Origin: a virus
Length of the DNA stretch: 44,947 bases
Virus record (IMG/VR): IMGVR_UViG_3300019880_000003
Span: 1-44,947 of that record
Strand: one strand, 5' to 3'
Positions 8,301 through 15,992 of this stretch are shown here, in pieces (within the stretch, counting starts at the first letter, position 1; every line of letters begins with the position of its first letter). Below the pieces are notes generated by a model. It was not told where the DNA came from and made no database searches. It saw only the letters and a list, made by a program, of their open reading frames with translations. Made by a program: the position numbers and the translations under genes.

Positions 8301-10746
8301 TCGCCGCATGGGTGAGGGCACCTTCGAGGCCTTTGGTTACAAGATTCCTCAGGCATTCTCGACCGCAGAGAGTGAGGCAGTCCCTGGCGGCTGGCAGAAC
8401 TCGATCCCCCGGGATCAGGTCTCTTCGGAGAATGCGTACACTGCAATGTACGCACGAGGTGAGGCCATTGACGCATCTCGCGCCATCAAGACTGGCGGCT
8501 GGACCATCATCACTCCGGATCAGCCTCACCACATGGCTGAGTGGACTCACGCACTCAACCGGCAGTTCGCTCAGGATGATCTCTTCCAGCTGGTAGCAGC
8601 TGACAGCGCGGGCCAGCAGGCCCGCGCCTGGCTCGCAACCAACGAAGGCAAGAAGCATCTGATGGATCTGGGTGTCGCTGGACGTAAGCCTGATCAGCTG
8701 GTGGATGACATCGGCCGGACACTCGACAAGTATCTTCCCGAGGACACCGGCCTTCGCCAGAAGATGGTGGACAACGAGGAGATCACGTCAGCAGACCTGC
8801 GCAAGGCTATCCCGGCAAGCGATTTCCCGGCAGTACATGGCCAGGAAATCAAGTCCAGCCTTGGCCTGTGGGCCAAGGATACCGGCGGCAACATGCTGGA
8901 CCGGATGATTGAGAAGGGCTTCAACCGTCTCGGCACCCTCCCGTCTGACCTGATGTCCAGGCAGCCTGTGTACCTCCGATTCCAGGAGGCGCAGTACAAA
9001 CGCATGCTGGCACAGGAGATCACCTACCGACAGTCGATCGGCAAGTCCGAAGCCGTCGAACCCAAGGTTCTCGAAAAGATCCTGCACGAGTCTGACAAGC
9101 TGGCCCGCAAGGACATCAGCCAGATCGTGTATGACCCGACGCGCACTAGCGCGTCTGAGGCCCTCAGGTTCCTGGCTCCGTTCTACTCTGCTCACGCTGA
9201 TGGTCTCGCACGCTGGGGCGGAATGATCGCCGAGAAGCCTGAGATGCTGGGCAAGGTCGCCCGGATCTACAACGCCCCAGTCGCAGCCAATATGGTGACC
9301 GACAACCAGGGTAATCACGTGGACCTGGACGGCTACACCGATCAGCATGATCCGCTCACTGGCAAGTTTCTTGGCAGGAAGTTCGTTCCGATTCAGGACC
9401 GGACCATCCACTTCAGGCTTCCATGGTCGGACAAAAGTCAAGGCGATACACCAATCAAGATCCAGGCGCTGAATACCATCCTTCCGGGTGACCCTTGGTT
9501 CAACCCCGGCTCTGGCCCTCTCGTTCAGGTGGCTGGCACCGAGGTTGCCAAGAAATACCCGACTGCCGGGCAGTTCATGCAGTGGGCGAAGATCCTTCCG
9601 TACGGCCCTTCGGGGTCCGTAACGGAGGCAGTGACCCCGAAGTACATGCGGTCTATCTACGATGCCTGGAGGGGCAATGACCCCGACAACCAGGCGTATC
9701 AGAAGGCCTATATCGCAGTGATGAACAAGCATGTGGCTGAGTTCCACGACCCAAAGTCGGACTTCTACAAGAAGCCCTTCAAGCTCTCTGACGTCGACAA
9801 GGAAGCTCAGCACTTCATGAACATGGAGATCCTCGAAGCCTGGGGATCTCCGGCCCAGACCAGCAGGACGCCACTGACTGGCACCAAATATCAGTTCTTC
9901 GTGGATATGTACAACCAGCTCAAGCAGCAAGATCCCGAGACTGCTCGTGACAAGTTCATGGACAGGTACCCAGAGTACTTCAGCTTTACGGCTGCGCTGA
10001 CTCAGAGCATGGGCATTGCAGCCACCGAGTCTGCCGACAAGATGGCGGAGAAGTACAAGGACCAGATCACTGCCGATCCTGACATGGCCAGCTTCTGGGT
10101 GGGCGACGTCTACAACGGCGGCGCCTTCAGTTCTTCGGTGTATCAGAAGCAGATGGAGCAGCACTTCGGCTCCGCCAAGGCTCGAACGGCAATCCCTGCC
10201 GATCAGGCCCTGGACAATGCCCAGACGGCTGCTGGCTGGTCGGCCTACATGAAGAACAAGACCGCGCTTGACAGCGCGCTCATCAGGGCTGGATTCAACT
10301 CCTACGACCAGCAGGGAGCCGAAGGGTTTCTTGAGGCCAAGCAGGGTATTGTGACCCAACTGGGTCAGCAGTTCCCGGCGTGGCAGCAGGCCTTCATGGT
10401 CACCGACCGCTCCAAGGTTCCTAACCGGATCGCTTCCTTCGAGAAGGCCGTGCAAGACCCGAGGCTCATGAGCGACCCGATGCGACAGGAGATGCAGCCG
10501 CTCGCCCAGTACCTCATTGCCCGCCAGGCATTCAAGAAGGAACTGGAGAACCGGGGAGCTAAGCAGCTCTCGTTCGGGATCAGCGACCCCAACAGTGATG
10601 CCAATACGATTAACCGAGGCTCTGGCGTTGGAGAAAACGCAGACCTGGCTAACGCTTGGAACACCTTCACGATGGGACTCGTCAACTCGAACACCGCATT
10701 CGGTGATCTCTACAACCGCTACTTGTCTAACGACATGCTTCAGTAA
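5374..10746 (+). CDS. Very large internal virion / DNA-ejection protein
   Basis: 1,790 residues, the largest gene. Starts ATG after TAAGGAGACAGC. It is mostly helical and Ala/Lys/Gln/Asp-rich; it shows coiled-coil-like stretches around residues 850-960 and small hydrophobic patches (AADAVFVMGADPSTYLLGG). The segment TSASEALRFLAPFYSAHADG near residue 1260 resembles a motif seen in giant internal or polyvalent phage proteins. With no tape measure anywhere, this is the natural counterpart of the T7 gp15/gp16 type ejection proteins that leave the head with the DNA. Function is inferred from size, position and lack of alternatives. No catalytic domain was recognised. Confidence 0.7.
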   Translation: MAKWWKTEMVDASQGAYSDPNMALQIASSPQQLYTPADQKNDQDAARESKGGFLKSFLGLAMKADAALDKIPGMGKAKDDISSGTQALMYPVDKLASGAHWLYSEAIAQNLSTAIIQAGKVQLENDPSALFSAGEWSDARREANTLSPGQALQNTANTVAASGDDLGFGLLGQGGIARMSPQERQDVKRQGARFIYDTDYWRSKQGWTYTAGTGAADAVFVMGADPSTYLLGGVGKAVKGVRSVEIASKGGQLVRDQGTIVNTARKVAGKSPQTLDEVSKGKQMTKFFDWIAEPGANGASRKTTEEIAQHPIWGRGRRVNNFAQQYSDVLARTPREEMPAMYRFFAGDTSDVAKLAASGSGTLDNIGRLAENRKLVDSVKFDPAILAYFAEKEGVVPKVAGAVQAPPLALSPETLSLHEQAAKHIIGQNPGLKINAAGSVSKKSLLNAQQWKQAQSDLIGGELTRLGTQSQYYADVLGENMGKAADQFSPTGANLFGNMERAYRAGGGSFRSSEEAAGLKYSRAMEDRKGRFVTDGLREGFLGTPIRIVQAFGDRVPVGRVNHNEPDAGDRVLDMLKQVPALGKENRMSLYNQYMRAGDKIDKSKALDSIHTSIIQHLANRNGLDPHVAQIVDEMNKVGVADTIDKLMGAAGKGGVNRPQAFTSAVDDAGARLDLASRYVEDGVAYKVAPLAKTQLSQTDTLLPIKEMDRLFRRNSGAIKAIRKAGGSAEDAVRTVGDNLNTLWKASTLLRPAYVPRMISEEAMLSAIKFGFLSRILGDSGVGMKDFVLNRAQWVNAELGAPDLKAFGKTLLENKGGSYTPATGKGIDSSLSVVKIGDQDIIESVNARRAQLQEQIAGTTDQVEKAKLQGLLDVTKTSRIRVNKALPIVRTRISMEKELHAGLQGDLKGVQVKMDRVDAAILKNGGTATAKQAGRKEAFQAKIDDITSRMDDHQNAIDEFTDYANEIYHTAVKSTGRRMGEGTFEAFGYKIPQAFSTAESEAVPGGWQNSIPRDQVSSENAYTAMYARGEAIDASRAIKTGGWTIITPDQPHHMAEWTHALNRQFAQDDLFQLVAADSAGQQARAWLATNEGKKHLMDLGVAGRKPDQLVDDIGRTLDKYLPEDTGLRQKMVDNEEITSADLRKAIPASDFPAVHGQEIKSSLGLWAKDTGGNMLDRMIEKGFNRLGTLPSDLMSRQPVYLRFQEAQYKRMLAQEITYRQSIGKSEAVEPKVLEKILHESDKLARKDISQIVYDPTRTSASEALRFLAPFYSAHADGLARWGGMIAEKPEMLGKVARIYNAPVAANMVTDNQGNHVDLDGYTDQHDPLTGKFLGRKFVPIQDRTIHFRLPWSDKSQGDTPIKIQALNTILPGDPWFNPGSGPLVQVAGTEVAKKYPTAGQFMQWAKILPYGPSGSVTEAVTPKYMRSIYDAWRGNDPDNQAYQKAYIAVMNKHVAEFHDPKSDFYKKPFKLSDVDKEAQHFMNMEILEAWGSPAQTSRTPLTGTKYQFFVDMYNQLKQQDPETARDKFMDRYPEYFSFTAALTQSMGIAATESADKMAEKYKDQITADPDMASFWVGDVYNGGAFSSSVYQKQMEQHFGSAKARTAIPADQALDNAQTAAGWSAYMKNKTALDSALIRAGFNSYDQQGAEGFLEAKQGIVTQLGQQFPAWQQAFMVTDRSKVPNRIASFEKAVQDPRLMSDPMRQEMQPLAQYLIARQAFKKELENRGAKQLSFGISDPNSDANTINRGSGVGENADLANAWNTFTMGLVNSNTAFGDLYNRYLSNDMLQ

Positions 10747-10755
10747 GGAGGAGTC

Positions 10756-11643
10756 ATGAGTTCACCGACACCAGGAGGACTTCTGTTCGACGCGAACTCT
10801 CTGATCTCCAACCCTGGAGGCAGCGGTGTGCGTGCACCATCGCTTGGGGCCTCGCCCCTCACGGGGGCGAGGGTGTACATGGGTGGTGGTGGCACCGGTG
10901 GCCAGGTGGGTAATACTACCGATCCGACTGGTGCCACCAAGTCCGGTCCGAAGCTGGTCGGGTCTCAAGGGCGTTACACGCCCTATGAAGAGGCCCGGCT
11001 GCTTCCGACCACCTGGGACAAGAACACCCTGAGCAAGTTCGTCAATAAGGGCATCCTCAATAAGGTGGCTGGCTTCAGTGCCGACATGGGCATGCCCGAG
11101 ATTGTCAGCGCCTGGGATGACCTGGTTCAGTCTTCGATCGCCTTCTCTGGCGGCAGCAAGAAGTGGACTCCTTGGGAGATCATGGACAGCTACGGCAATG
11201 CTGGTAAGTTCGGCACCACCAAGTCTGCCGATGGTGACTGGCTGCTTGATGCAGCCACTGGCGAGAAGATCAAGTACATCGGCCCTCGAACCAAGACCAC
11301 CACGTCCAAGCATATCGATCTCAGCTCTCCCGAGGATGTCAGGGCCCTGGCTACCCAGTCCCTGACCGAGTTGCTTGGCCGTGCACCCACAGCCGAGGAG
11401 ATGACCAAGTATCGGTCGGCCATCTCTGGTTACGAGAAGGCAAACCCTCAGGTCACCAAGACCACCACGACCCTGAATGATCAGGGCGAGGCGGAGAGTG
11501 AGAGCAGCACCACTTCTGGTGGTGCTACCGATGCAGCCCGAGCAGGACTCATCTCGGACGAAGCCAAGCAGGGCCCCGAGTACGGCAAGTTCCAGTCGGC
11601 AACGACTTACTTCAACGCGATGATGCAGATGATGGGAGGTTAG
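10756..11643 (+). CDS. Minor virion protein of unknown function
   Basis: 295 residues after TAAGGAGGAGTC. The N-terminal 80 residues are Gly/Ser/Pro-rich and probably flexible. A folded middle follows, then LTELLGRAPTAEEMTKYRSA near residue 215, a short helical motif that recurs in actinophage virion proteins located beside wall-hydrolase-bearing proteins. The tail is rich in Thr/Ser and ends MMQMMGG. Neighbours suggest it is packaged or attached with the two wall-cutting proteins downstream. Confidence 0.65.
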   Translation: MSSPTPGGLLFDANSLISNPGGSGVRAPSLGASPLTGARVYMGGGGTGGQVGNTTDPTGATKSGPKLVGSQGRYTPYEEARLLPTTWDKNTLSKFVNKGILNKVAGFSADMGMPEIVSAWDDLVQSSIAFSGGSKKWTPWEIMDSYGNAGKFGTTKSADGDWLLDAATGEKIKYIGPRTKTTTSKHIDLSSPEDVRALATQSLTELLGRAPTAEEMTKYRSAISGYEKANPQVTKTTTTLNDQGEAESESSTTSGGATDAARAGLISDEAKQGPEYGKFQSATTYFNAMMQMMGG

Positions 11644-11645
11644 CC

Positions 11646-12947
11646 GTGACGGACGGATCAGCGATCGTCGATTACCTGAAGCAGTTCATTGGCACTCCGT
11701 ACGTCTGGGGTGGCAACAGCCTGAGTAATGGCGTCGACTGTTCCGGCCTGGTACAGCAGGGCTTCAAGCACTTCGGCATCAGTCTCAACCGAACAACTTA
11801 CGACCAGATCGGTCAGGGCTCAGCGGTAGGGATGAAGGGTCTCCGTCCTGGAGACCTGGTGTTCTTCGATACCGACAAGGGAACTGCTGGCCCTGACCAC
11901 GTGGGAATCTATGCAGGCAATGGCAAGATGATTCACGCACCACGCCCCGGAAAGGGCGTGGAGATGGTTGACATGACTTCCGGCTACTACATGGATCGCT
12001 TCATGGGTGGCCGTCGAATGGATGGCGTCAAGAATGCAGGCGCCTCCAGCGCCGATGGGCCCAGCGAGAAGGAAGTCAAGATGACTCCCGAGGAGCTGGC
12101 ATCCAACTACGGCTGGAGTTACGCATTCCTGCACTCCAACCCCGAGCTCAAGAAGCTGTTCAACGAGGCCGTAGGAGCCACCTGGAGCGCCTCAAAGTTC
12201 CAAGCCGAACTCCGGGACACTAACTGGTGGAAGAAGACCTCAGACACGGCCAGGCAGGCTCAGCTCCAGAAGACCACGGACCCTGCCACGTGGCAGGCTT
12301 CGATAGCAGCCACGACCATTCAGGTCCAGCAGCTAGCGGCTGAGGTTGGTGCAGCCATTCCGCAATCCAAGCTCAAGGGGATTGTGGAGAACATCCTGAA
12401 GACTGGCATGGATGAAGACGGCATCAGGAACACTCTCGGCAAGTACGTGCAGTTCACCAAGGACGGCACACTCAAGGGTGAAGCTGGCATGCATGAGTTC
12501 ACCATGAAGCAGTATGCCGCCCAAATGGGCGTCAAGCTGGACGACCAGGCCATCAAGAATCAGGCGCAGCTAGTAATTCGTAAGCTCGCCACCACGCAGG
12601 ACTTCGAAGACCAGATCAGGACGCAGGCCAAGTCCGCATTCCCCGGTTACGAAGAGCAGATCGACGCTGGGGTTACCGTAAAGGATATGGCCAGCCCTTA
12701 TGAGCAGATGATGGCTAAGGAATTGGAATTGCCGTCCGTGGTGGACGGCCTTGATGATCCTGTCATTCGCTCCGCCATGAATGGATTGAATAAAGATGGT
12801 AAGCCTACTGGCATGTCTCTTACTGATTTCCAGTCCAGTCTTCGGAATGACCCAAGGTGGAGATCCACCAGCAACGCCAGAGACTCGGCAATGGACGTGG
12901 GCGCAGGAGTACTACGGGACATGGGACTTATCTCAGGAGGGCAGTAA
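11646..12947 (+). CDS. Virion NlpC/P60 peptidase with C-terminal structural module
   Basis: 433 residues with a GTG start preceded by GGGAGG. Residues 1-125 are an NlpC/P60 cysteine peptidase: VDCSGLV supplies the Cys, GPDHVGIYAG the first His and KMIHAPR the second His. These enzymes cut stem-peptide bonds in peptidoglycan. Residues about 145-433 form a helical module (NPELKKLFNEA, FQAELRDTNWW, DFEDQIRTQAKSAFPG, ASPYEQMMAKELELP) that is clearly homologous to the C-terminal part of the next gene product. The gene lies among virion genes rather than beside the holin, so it more likely drills the wall during DNA entry than lyses the cell. Confidence 0.85.
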   Translation: MTDGSAIVDYLKQFIGTPYVWGGNSLSNGVDCSGLVQQGFKHFGISLNRTTYDQIGQGSAVGMKGLRPGDLVFFDTDKGTAGPDHVGIYAGNGKMIHAPRPGKGVEMVDMTSGYYMDRFMGGRRMDGVKNAGASSADGPSEKEVKMTPEELASNYGWSYAFLHSNPELKKLFNEAVGATWSASKFQAELRDTNWWKKTSDTARQAQLQKTTDPATWQASIAATTIQVQQLAAEVGAAIPQSKLKGIVENILKTGMDEDGIRNTLGKYVQFTKDGTLKGEAGMHEFTMKQYAAQMGVKLDDQAIKNQAQLVIRKLATTQDFEDQIRTQAKSAFPGYEEQIDAGVTVKDMASPYEQMMAKELELPSVVDGLDDPVIRSAMNGLNKDGKPTGMSLTDFQSSLRNDPRWRSTSNARDSAMDVGAGVLRDMGLISGGQ

Positions 12948-12948
12948 G

Positions 12949-14244
12949 ATGGCACCAAGCCTCGATCAGCTCCTCTGGGCCATTGGTCAGCAGGAATCCG
13001 GCGGGCGCTACAGCGTAGTCAATTCAATTGGCGCTGTCGGTAAATACCAGGTAATGAAGGCGAACATCCCCTCGTGGTCCAAGGCCGCTCTTGGTTACTC
13101 GATTAGCTGGCAGAAGTTCAGGGACTCCCCTTCTCTTCAGGAGAAGATTGTTCGCTACAAGATGAACGGCTACTACAAGAAGTACGGCTTCCGTGGTGCT
13201 GCATCTGCCTGGTATTCAGGCAACCCAAACCTTTCGGAGTCCACCAGGTCTCAGCCTGGTGGGCCTTCCATTAAGGGATATGTTGATTCAGTACAGGCGC
13301 TCGCCAATCGATCGCCAAAGAATCTGAAGTCCTCCAGTTCATCGAGTGGTGGAGGTGGAGGGAGCGGAAGCGTGGCCAAGTCTGCCAAGGAGACAGCCGA
13401 AGATTACGGCTTCATGCTCACGCTCTTCAATTCCAACCCAGAACTGAAGAAGCTATTCAACAAGGCAGTCGACAAGGGTTACTCGCCCTCGAAGTTCCAG
13501 GCCGAATTGCGTGACACCAAATGGTGGAAGACCCACACTCAGCAGCAGCGAGACTTCCTCACCCTTAAGTACGGTGACCCGGCAACGGCTAACCAGAAGC
13601 TGAAGGACGCCGAGATTCATGTCAGGCAGCTAGCCGAATCAATGGGCCTGAGGGCAGGCCCTGGCATTGAGAAGAAGATCGATACCTGGGCATTGAATAT
13701 GGCGATGAATGGCTGGGACGACAGTCGGCTCCGATGGGATATCGGGAAGTCCGTTAGCTTCCGAGACGACGTCCGCCAGGGCGAAGGCGGAGAGGCAATC
13801 GACAAGCTGCATGATGTGGCCTATAACATGGGCATTACGATGTCGGCTGGCTGGTATGCCGATAGCGCTCGGGCAATCATTCGAGGTACTGGCACCCAGC
13901 AAGACTATGAAGACCAGCTGCGCAAGCAGGCCAAGTCTCTGTTTCCCGGTTGGGCCAAGCAGATCGACGCAGGGCAGACGGTGGCCGACCTGGCTAATCC
14001 CTACCTCAGTTCGATGAGCCAGATCCTCGAACTCCCGCCAGGCAGCATCAATCTCTTCGATCCGACAATCAAGAAGGCCCTTACCTACAAGGACCCGAAG
14101 ACCGGAGCGAGTGCGCCTAAGGCCATCTGGCAATTCGAGAATGATCTCAGGGCAGACAATCGCTGGAAGTCCACCCAGAATGCACAGAATTCCATGATGC
14201 AAGTGGCACACCAGATACTCGCTGATTTCGGCGTTAAGAATTAG
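12949..14244 (+). CDS. Virion SLT-type lytic transglycosylase with C-terminal structural module
   Basis: 431 residues. The ATG at 12949 follows GGAGGG at a good distance and 1 bp after the previous stop; an upstream in-frame extension would overlap the previous gene and is rejected. Residues 1-110 are lysozyme-like: GQQESGGRY carries the catalytic Glu, followed by GAVGKYQVM and AWYSG. A Ser/Gly linker near residues 125-140 joins it to a module (NPELKKLFNKA, FQAELRDTKWW, DYEDQLRKQAKSLFPG, LANPYLSSMSQILELP) shared with the previous protein. Likely role: local glycan cleavage at infection, paired with the NlpC/P60 peptidase. Confidence 0.85.
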   Translation: MAPSLDQLLWAIGQQESGGRYSVVNSIGAVGKYQVMKANIPSWSKAALGYSISWQKFRDSPSLQEKIVRYKMNGYYKKYGFRGAASAWYSGNPNLSESTRSQPGGPSIKGYVDSVQALANRSPKNLKSSSSSSGGGGGSGSVAKSAKETAEDYGFMLTLFNSNPELKKLFNKAVDKGYSPSKFQAELRDTKWWKTHTQQQRDFLTLKYGDPATANQKLKDAEIHVRQLAESMGLRAGPGIEKKIDTWALNMAMNGWDDSRLRWDIGKSVSFRDDVRQGEGGEAIDKLHDVAYNMGITMSAGWYADSARAIIRGTGTQQDYEDQLRKQAKSLFPGWAKQIDAGQTVADLANPYLSSMSQILELPPGSINLFDPTIKKALTYKDPKTGASAPKAIWQFENDLRADNRWKSTQNAQNSMMQVAHQILADFGVKN

Positions 14245-14252
14245 GAGGGCAG

Positions 14253-15326
14253 ATGACCACACCGGCAGATGGTAACCCAGAAGCCCTTCAACTTCTGCTG
14301 AGGAAGTACGACAACGACATCAGCCATCAAAGGGCTGCAGTCGCTAAGTACAAGTCGGCTGCCGCAAACAAGAGCATCTCGGCAAAGGCCAAGGCTGCAT
14401 TCCAAGCATTGCAGGCCAAGGCCCAGAAGACGCTTGACAGCACAACCAAGATCAGGGCAACCACTCAGACCAATTACTACAAAGCGACAGGGCAGTACGA
14501 CAAGCTGCTTTCAGGAACAGACCGGGATGCCTATGCTGCCATCTCGACTCTCTTTAAGTCCTATGGACTGGAGTCGCTGGCAGGGAAGGTATATGAATTC
14601 GTCAAGAATGGATACAGTCCGGACACTGTTTCGATTCTCCTTCAGGATACGAAGGAGTACAAGGAGCGATTCGCTGGCAACGAGCTGCGAAAGAAAGCTG
14701 GTCTGCCGGTCTTGTCGGCAGGCGAGTATCTGGCTACAGAAGCCAGCTACCAGCAGATCATGCAGCAGGCCGGACTTCCGTCCGGCTTTTACGACCAGCA
14801 CTCCGACTTCAATAACTGGATCGGAGGCAACGTCAGTCCTTCCGAGATTCAGACTCGGGTGGATCTGGCTAGCCAGGCTACGGTTCTGGCTAATCCGGAT
14901 TATAAGAAGGCTTTGAATGCGATGGGAATTGCGGACAGCGACCTGACCGCCTATTTCCTGGACCAGTCGAAGGCATTGCCTTATATCCAGAAGGCTGCTG
15001 CGACCGCACAGATCGGCGCGCAGGCCTTGCATAACAACCTTGCATTCGACCAGGCGTACTCAGAATCGCTGGCCACTCAGGGGATTACTGCAGAGCAGGC
15101 AGGCCAGGGGTATTCGCAGATCGCCCAGGAGGCCAGCACAATCGGCAACCTGGCTTCTATCTACGGAACCACCTACGGTCAGCGAGAAGCCGAACAGGCC
15201 ACCTTCGAGGGCAATGCAGGGGCAATCAATAAGCGCAAGCAGCTAGCCTCGCGTGAGCGAGGCCAGTTCTCTGGCGGAGTAGGAACCGGTGCGTCTGGTC
15301 TTTCCGGGCGCGGCGGAGCAAGGTAA
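14253..15326 (+). CDS. Virion-cluster protein, probable relative of the shared module
   Basis: 357 residues after AGGAGGGCAG. Mostly helical and rich in Ala, Gln, Ser and Tyr. A segment near residues 115-150 (KNGYSPDTVSILLQDTKEYK) parallels the VDKGYSPSKFQAELRDTKWW segment of the preceding protein, so it may be a third copy of the same module without an enzyme head. The C-terminus is Arg/Gly-rich. Its TAA stop lies inside the left strand of the T-arm-like RNA element at 15322-15368. Confidence 0.65.
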   Translation: MTTPADGNPEALQLLLRKYDNDISHQRAAVAKYKSAAANKSISAKAKAAFQALQAKAQKTLDSTTKIRATTQTNYYKATGQYDKLLSGTDRDAYAAISTLFKSYGLESLAGKVYEFVKNGYSPDTVSILLQDTKEYKERFAGNELRKKAGLPVLSAGEYLATEASYQQIMQQAGLPSGFYDQHSDFNNWIGGNVSPSEIQTRVDLASQATVLANPDYKKALNAMGIADSDLTAYFLDQSKALPYIQKAAATAQIGAQALHNNLAFDQAYSESLATQGITAEQAGQGYSQIAQEASTIGNLASIYGTTYGQREAEQATFEGNAGAINKRKQLASRERGQFSGGVGTGASGLSGRGGAR

Positions 15327-15368
15327 GGGCAATGGCATACGGGGTGGTTCGAGTCCACCCGCTCTACC
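15322..15368 (+). ncRNA. tRNA T-arm/acceptor-like element (copy 1)
   Basis: The sequence pairs as GGTA-A-GGGC with GCTC-TACC (8 bp, one bulged A, one G-U). An 11-nt bulge 15331-15341 follows, then GGGTGG-TTCGAGT-CCACCC. The 7-base loop plus closing pair reads GTTCGAGTC, the tRNA T-loop consensus. The 3' strand is continuous across both helices, as in the acceptor/T stack of a tRNA, but there is no room for D or anticodon arms. The stop codon of the preceding gene is inside the left strand. A related copy is at 32008-32053 on the other strand. It fills the otherwise gene-free 15327-15484 gap before the scaffold gene; I see no clear promoter there. Confidence 0.6.
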
Positions 15369-15484
15369 GGCACGGAGATCGACCGGCCCTCCAGTGCTGT
15401 ATTTCAGTCCGGGATCACATAACGGCGAGCTGCACCGGCCTCCCCAGGCTGGACCGTATGGCGCCACCATTTAGGGAGATGCAC

Positions 15485-15967
15485 ATGAACGACGCATGGG
15501 GTTACGACGACAACGAGCAGAACCAGCCTGGCCACAACGATGGGCCCAAGGCTCTGCGTGACGCTTACGACGCTCAGAAGAAGGCAAACCAGGAGATCAT
15601 GGCAGAGCTCGCCGCGATCCGCCAGGAGCGTGCTACTGAGAAGCTGTCGTCCGTCTTCAGCGAACTGGGTGTTCCGGATGCAGCCAAGCTGTACACCGGA
15701 GACGCCGACCCGGAGAAGGCCCGCGCATGGGCCGAATCCATGCGAGCCGCCTTCGGCTCTGGTAACGCTCAGCAGGCTACTCCTGCGGACGTTCCTACTC
15801 CGCCTGCGCTCGATGCGCAGGCGCAGCAGCAGTATCAGCAGATGGCTTCCGCAGGTGCTGACGGCAACCCCGTCACGTCCATGGAGGCAGCTTCCGCAAG
15901 CGTAAGCGCTGCGGGCAACCTTCAGGAGCTGATGGCGGCTATGAACGCCGCACAGCGCTTGCAGTAA
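15485..15967 (+). CDS. Capsid scaffolding protein
   Basis: 160 residues; ATG at 15485 follows TTAGGGAGATGC. An in-frame upstream extension to 15332 would translate the structured leader and is rejected. Acidic N-terminus, a helical coiled-coil-like middle (KALRDAYDAQKKANQEIMAE), the motif LGVPDAAKLYTGDADPEKA common in actinophage scaffolds, then a Gln/Ala/Pro-rich tail. The position immediately before the major capsid gene fits a protein that guides prohead assembly and then leaves. Confidence 0.8.
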   Translation: MNDAWGYDDNEQNQPGHNDGPKALRDAYDAQKKANQEIMAELAAIRQERATEKLSSVFSELGVPDAAKLYTGDADPEKARAWAESMRAAFGSGNAQQATPADVPTPPALDAQAQQQYQQMASAGADGNPVTSMEAASASVSAAGNLQELMAAMNAAQRLQ

Positions 15968-15992
15968 GCCATCCTTCCCTTAGGAGATCCTA

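Noticed and set aside
7618-8658. Long minus-strand reading frame of 346 codons
   Set aside because: Lies wholly opposite the 1,790-residue virion gene, no ribosome site, composition is that of a complement of coding DNA.
8788-10455. 555-codon minus-strand frame
   Set aside because: Same reason; a shadow of the giant virion gene in GC-rich DNA.
12796-12948. Longer start for the SLT protein
   Set aside because: Extension overlaps the previous gene in another frame; ATG 12949 has a strong ribosome site.
15322-15368. Complete tRNA gene
   Set aside because: T-loop consensus is present, but no D or anticodon arm can be drawn and the acceptor partner is only 20 nt upstream of the T-stem.
15340-15375. 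Phage attachment site with a tRNA 3' end
   Set aside because: No integrase or repressor gene found and a related copy exists at 32008-32053, which suggests a functional RNA rather than attP.
15332-15484. N-terminal extension of the scaffold protein
   Set aside because: Would translate the structured leader; ATG 15485 has a good ribosome site and the family-like start.
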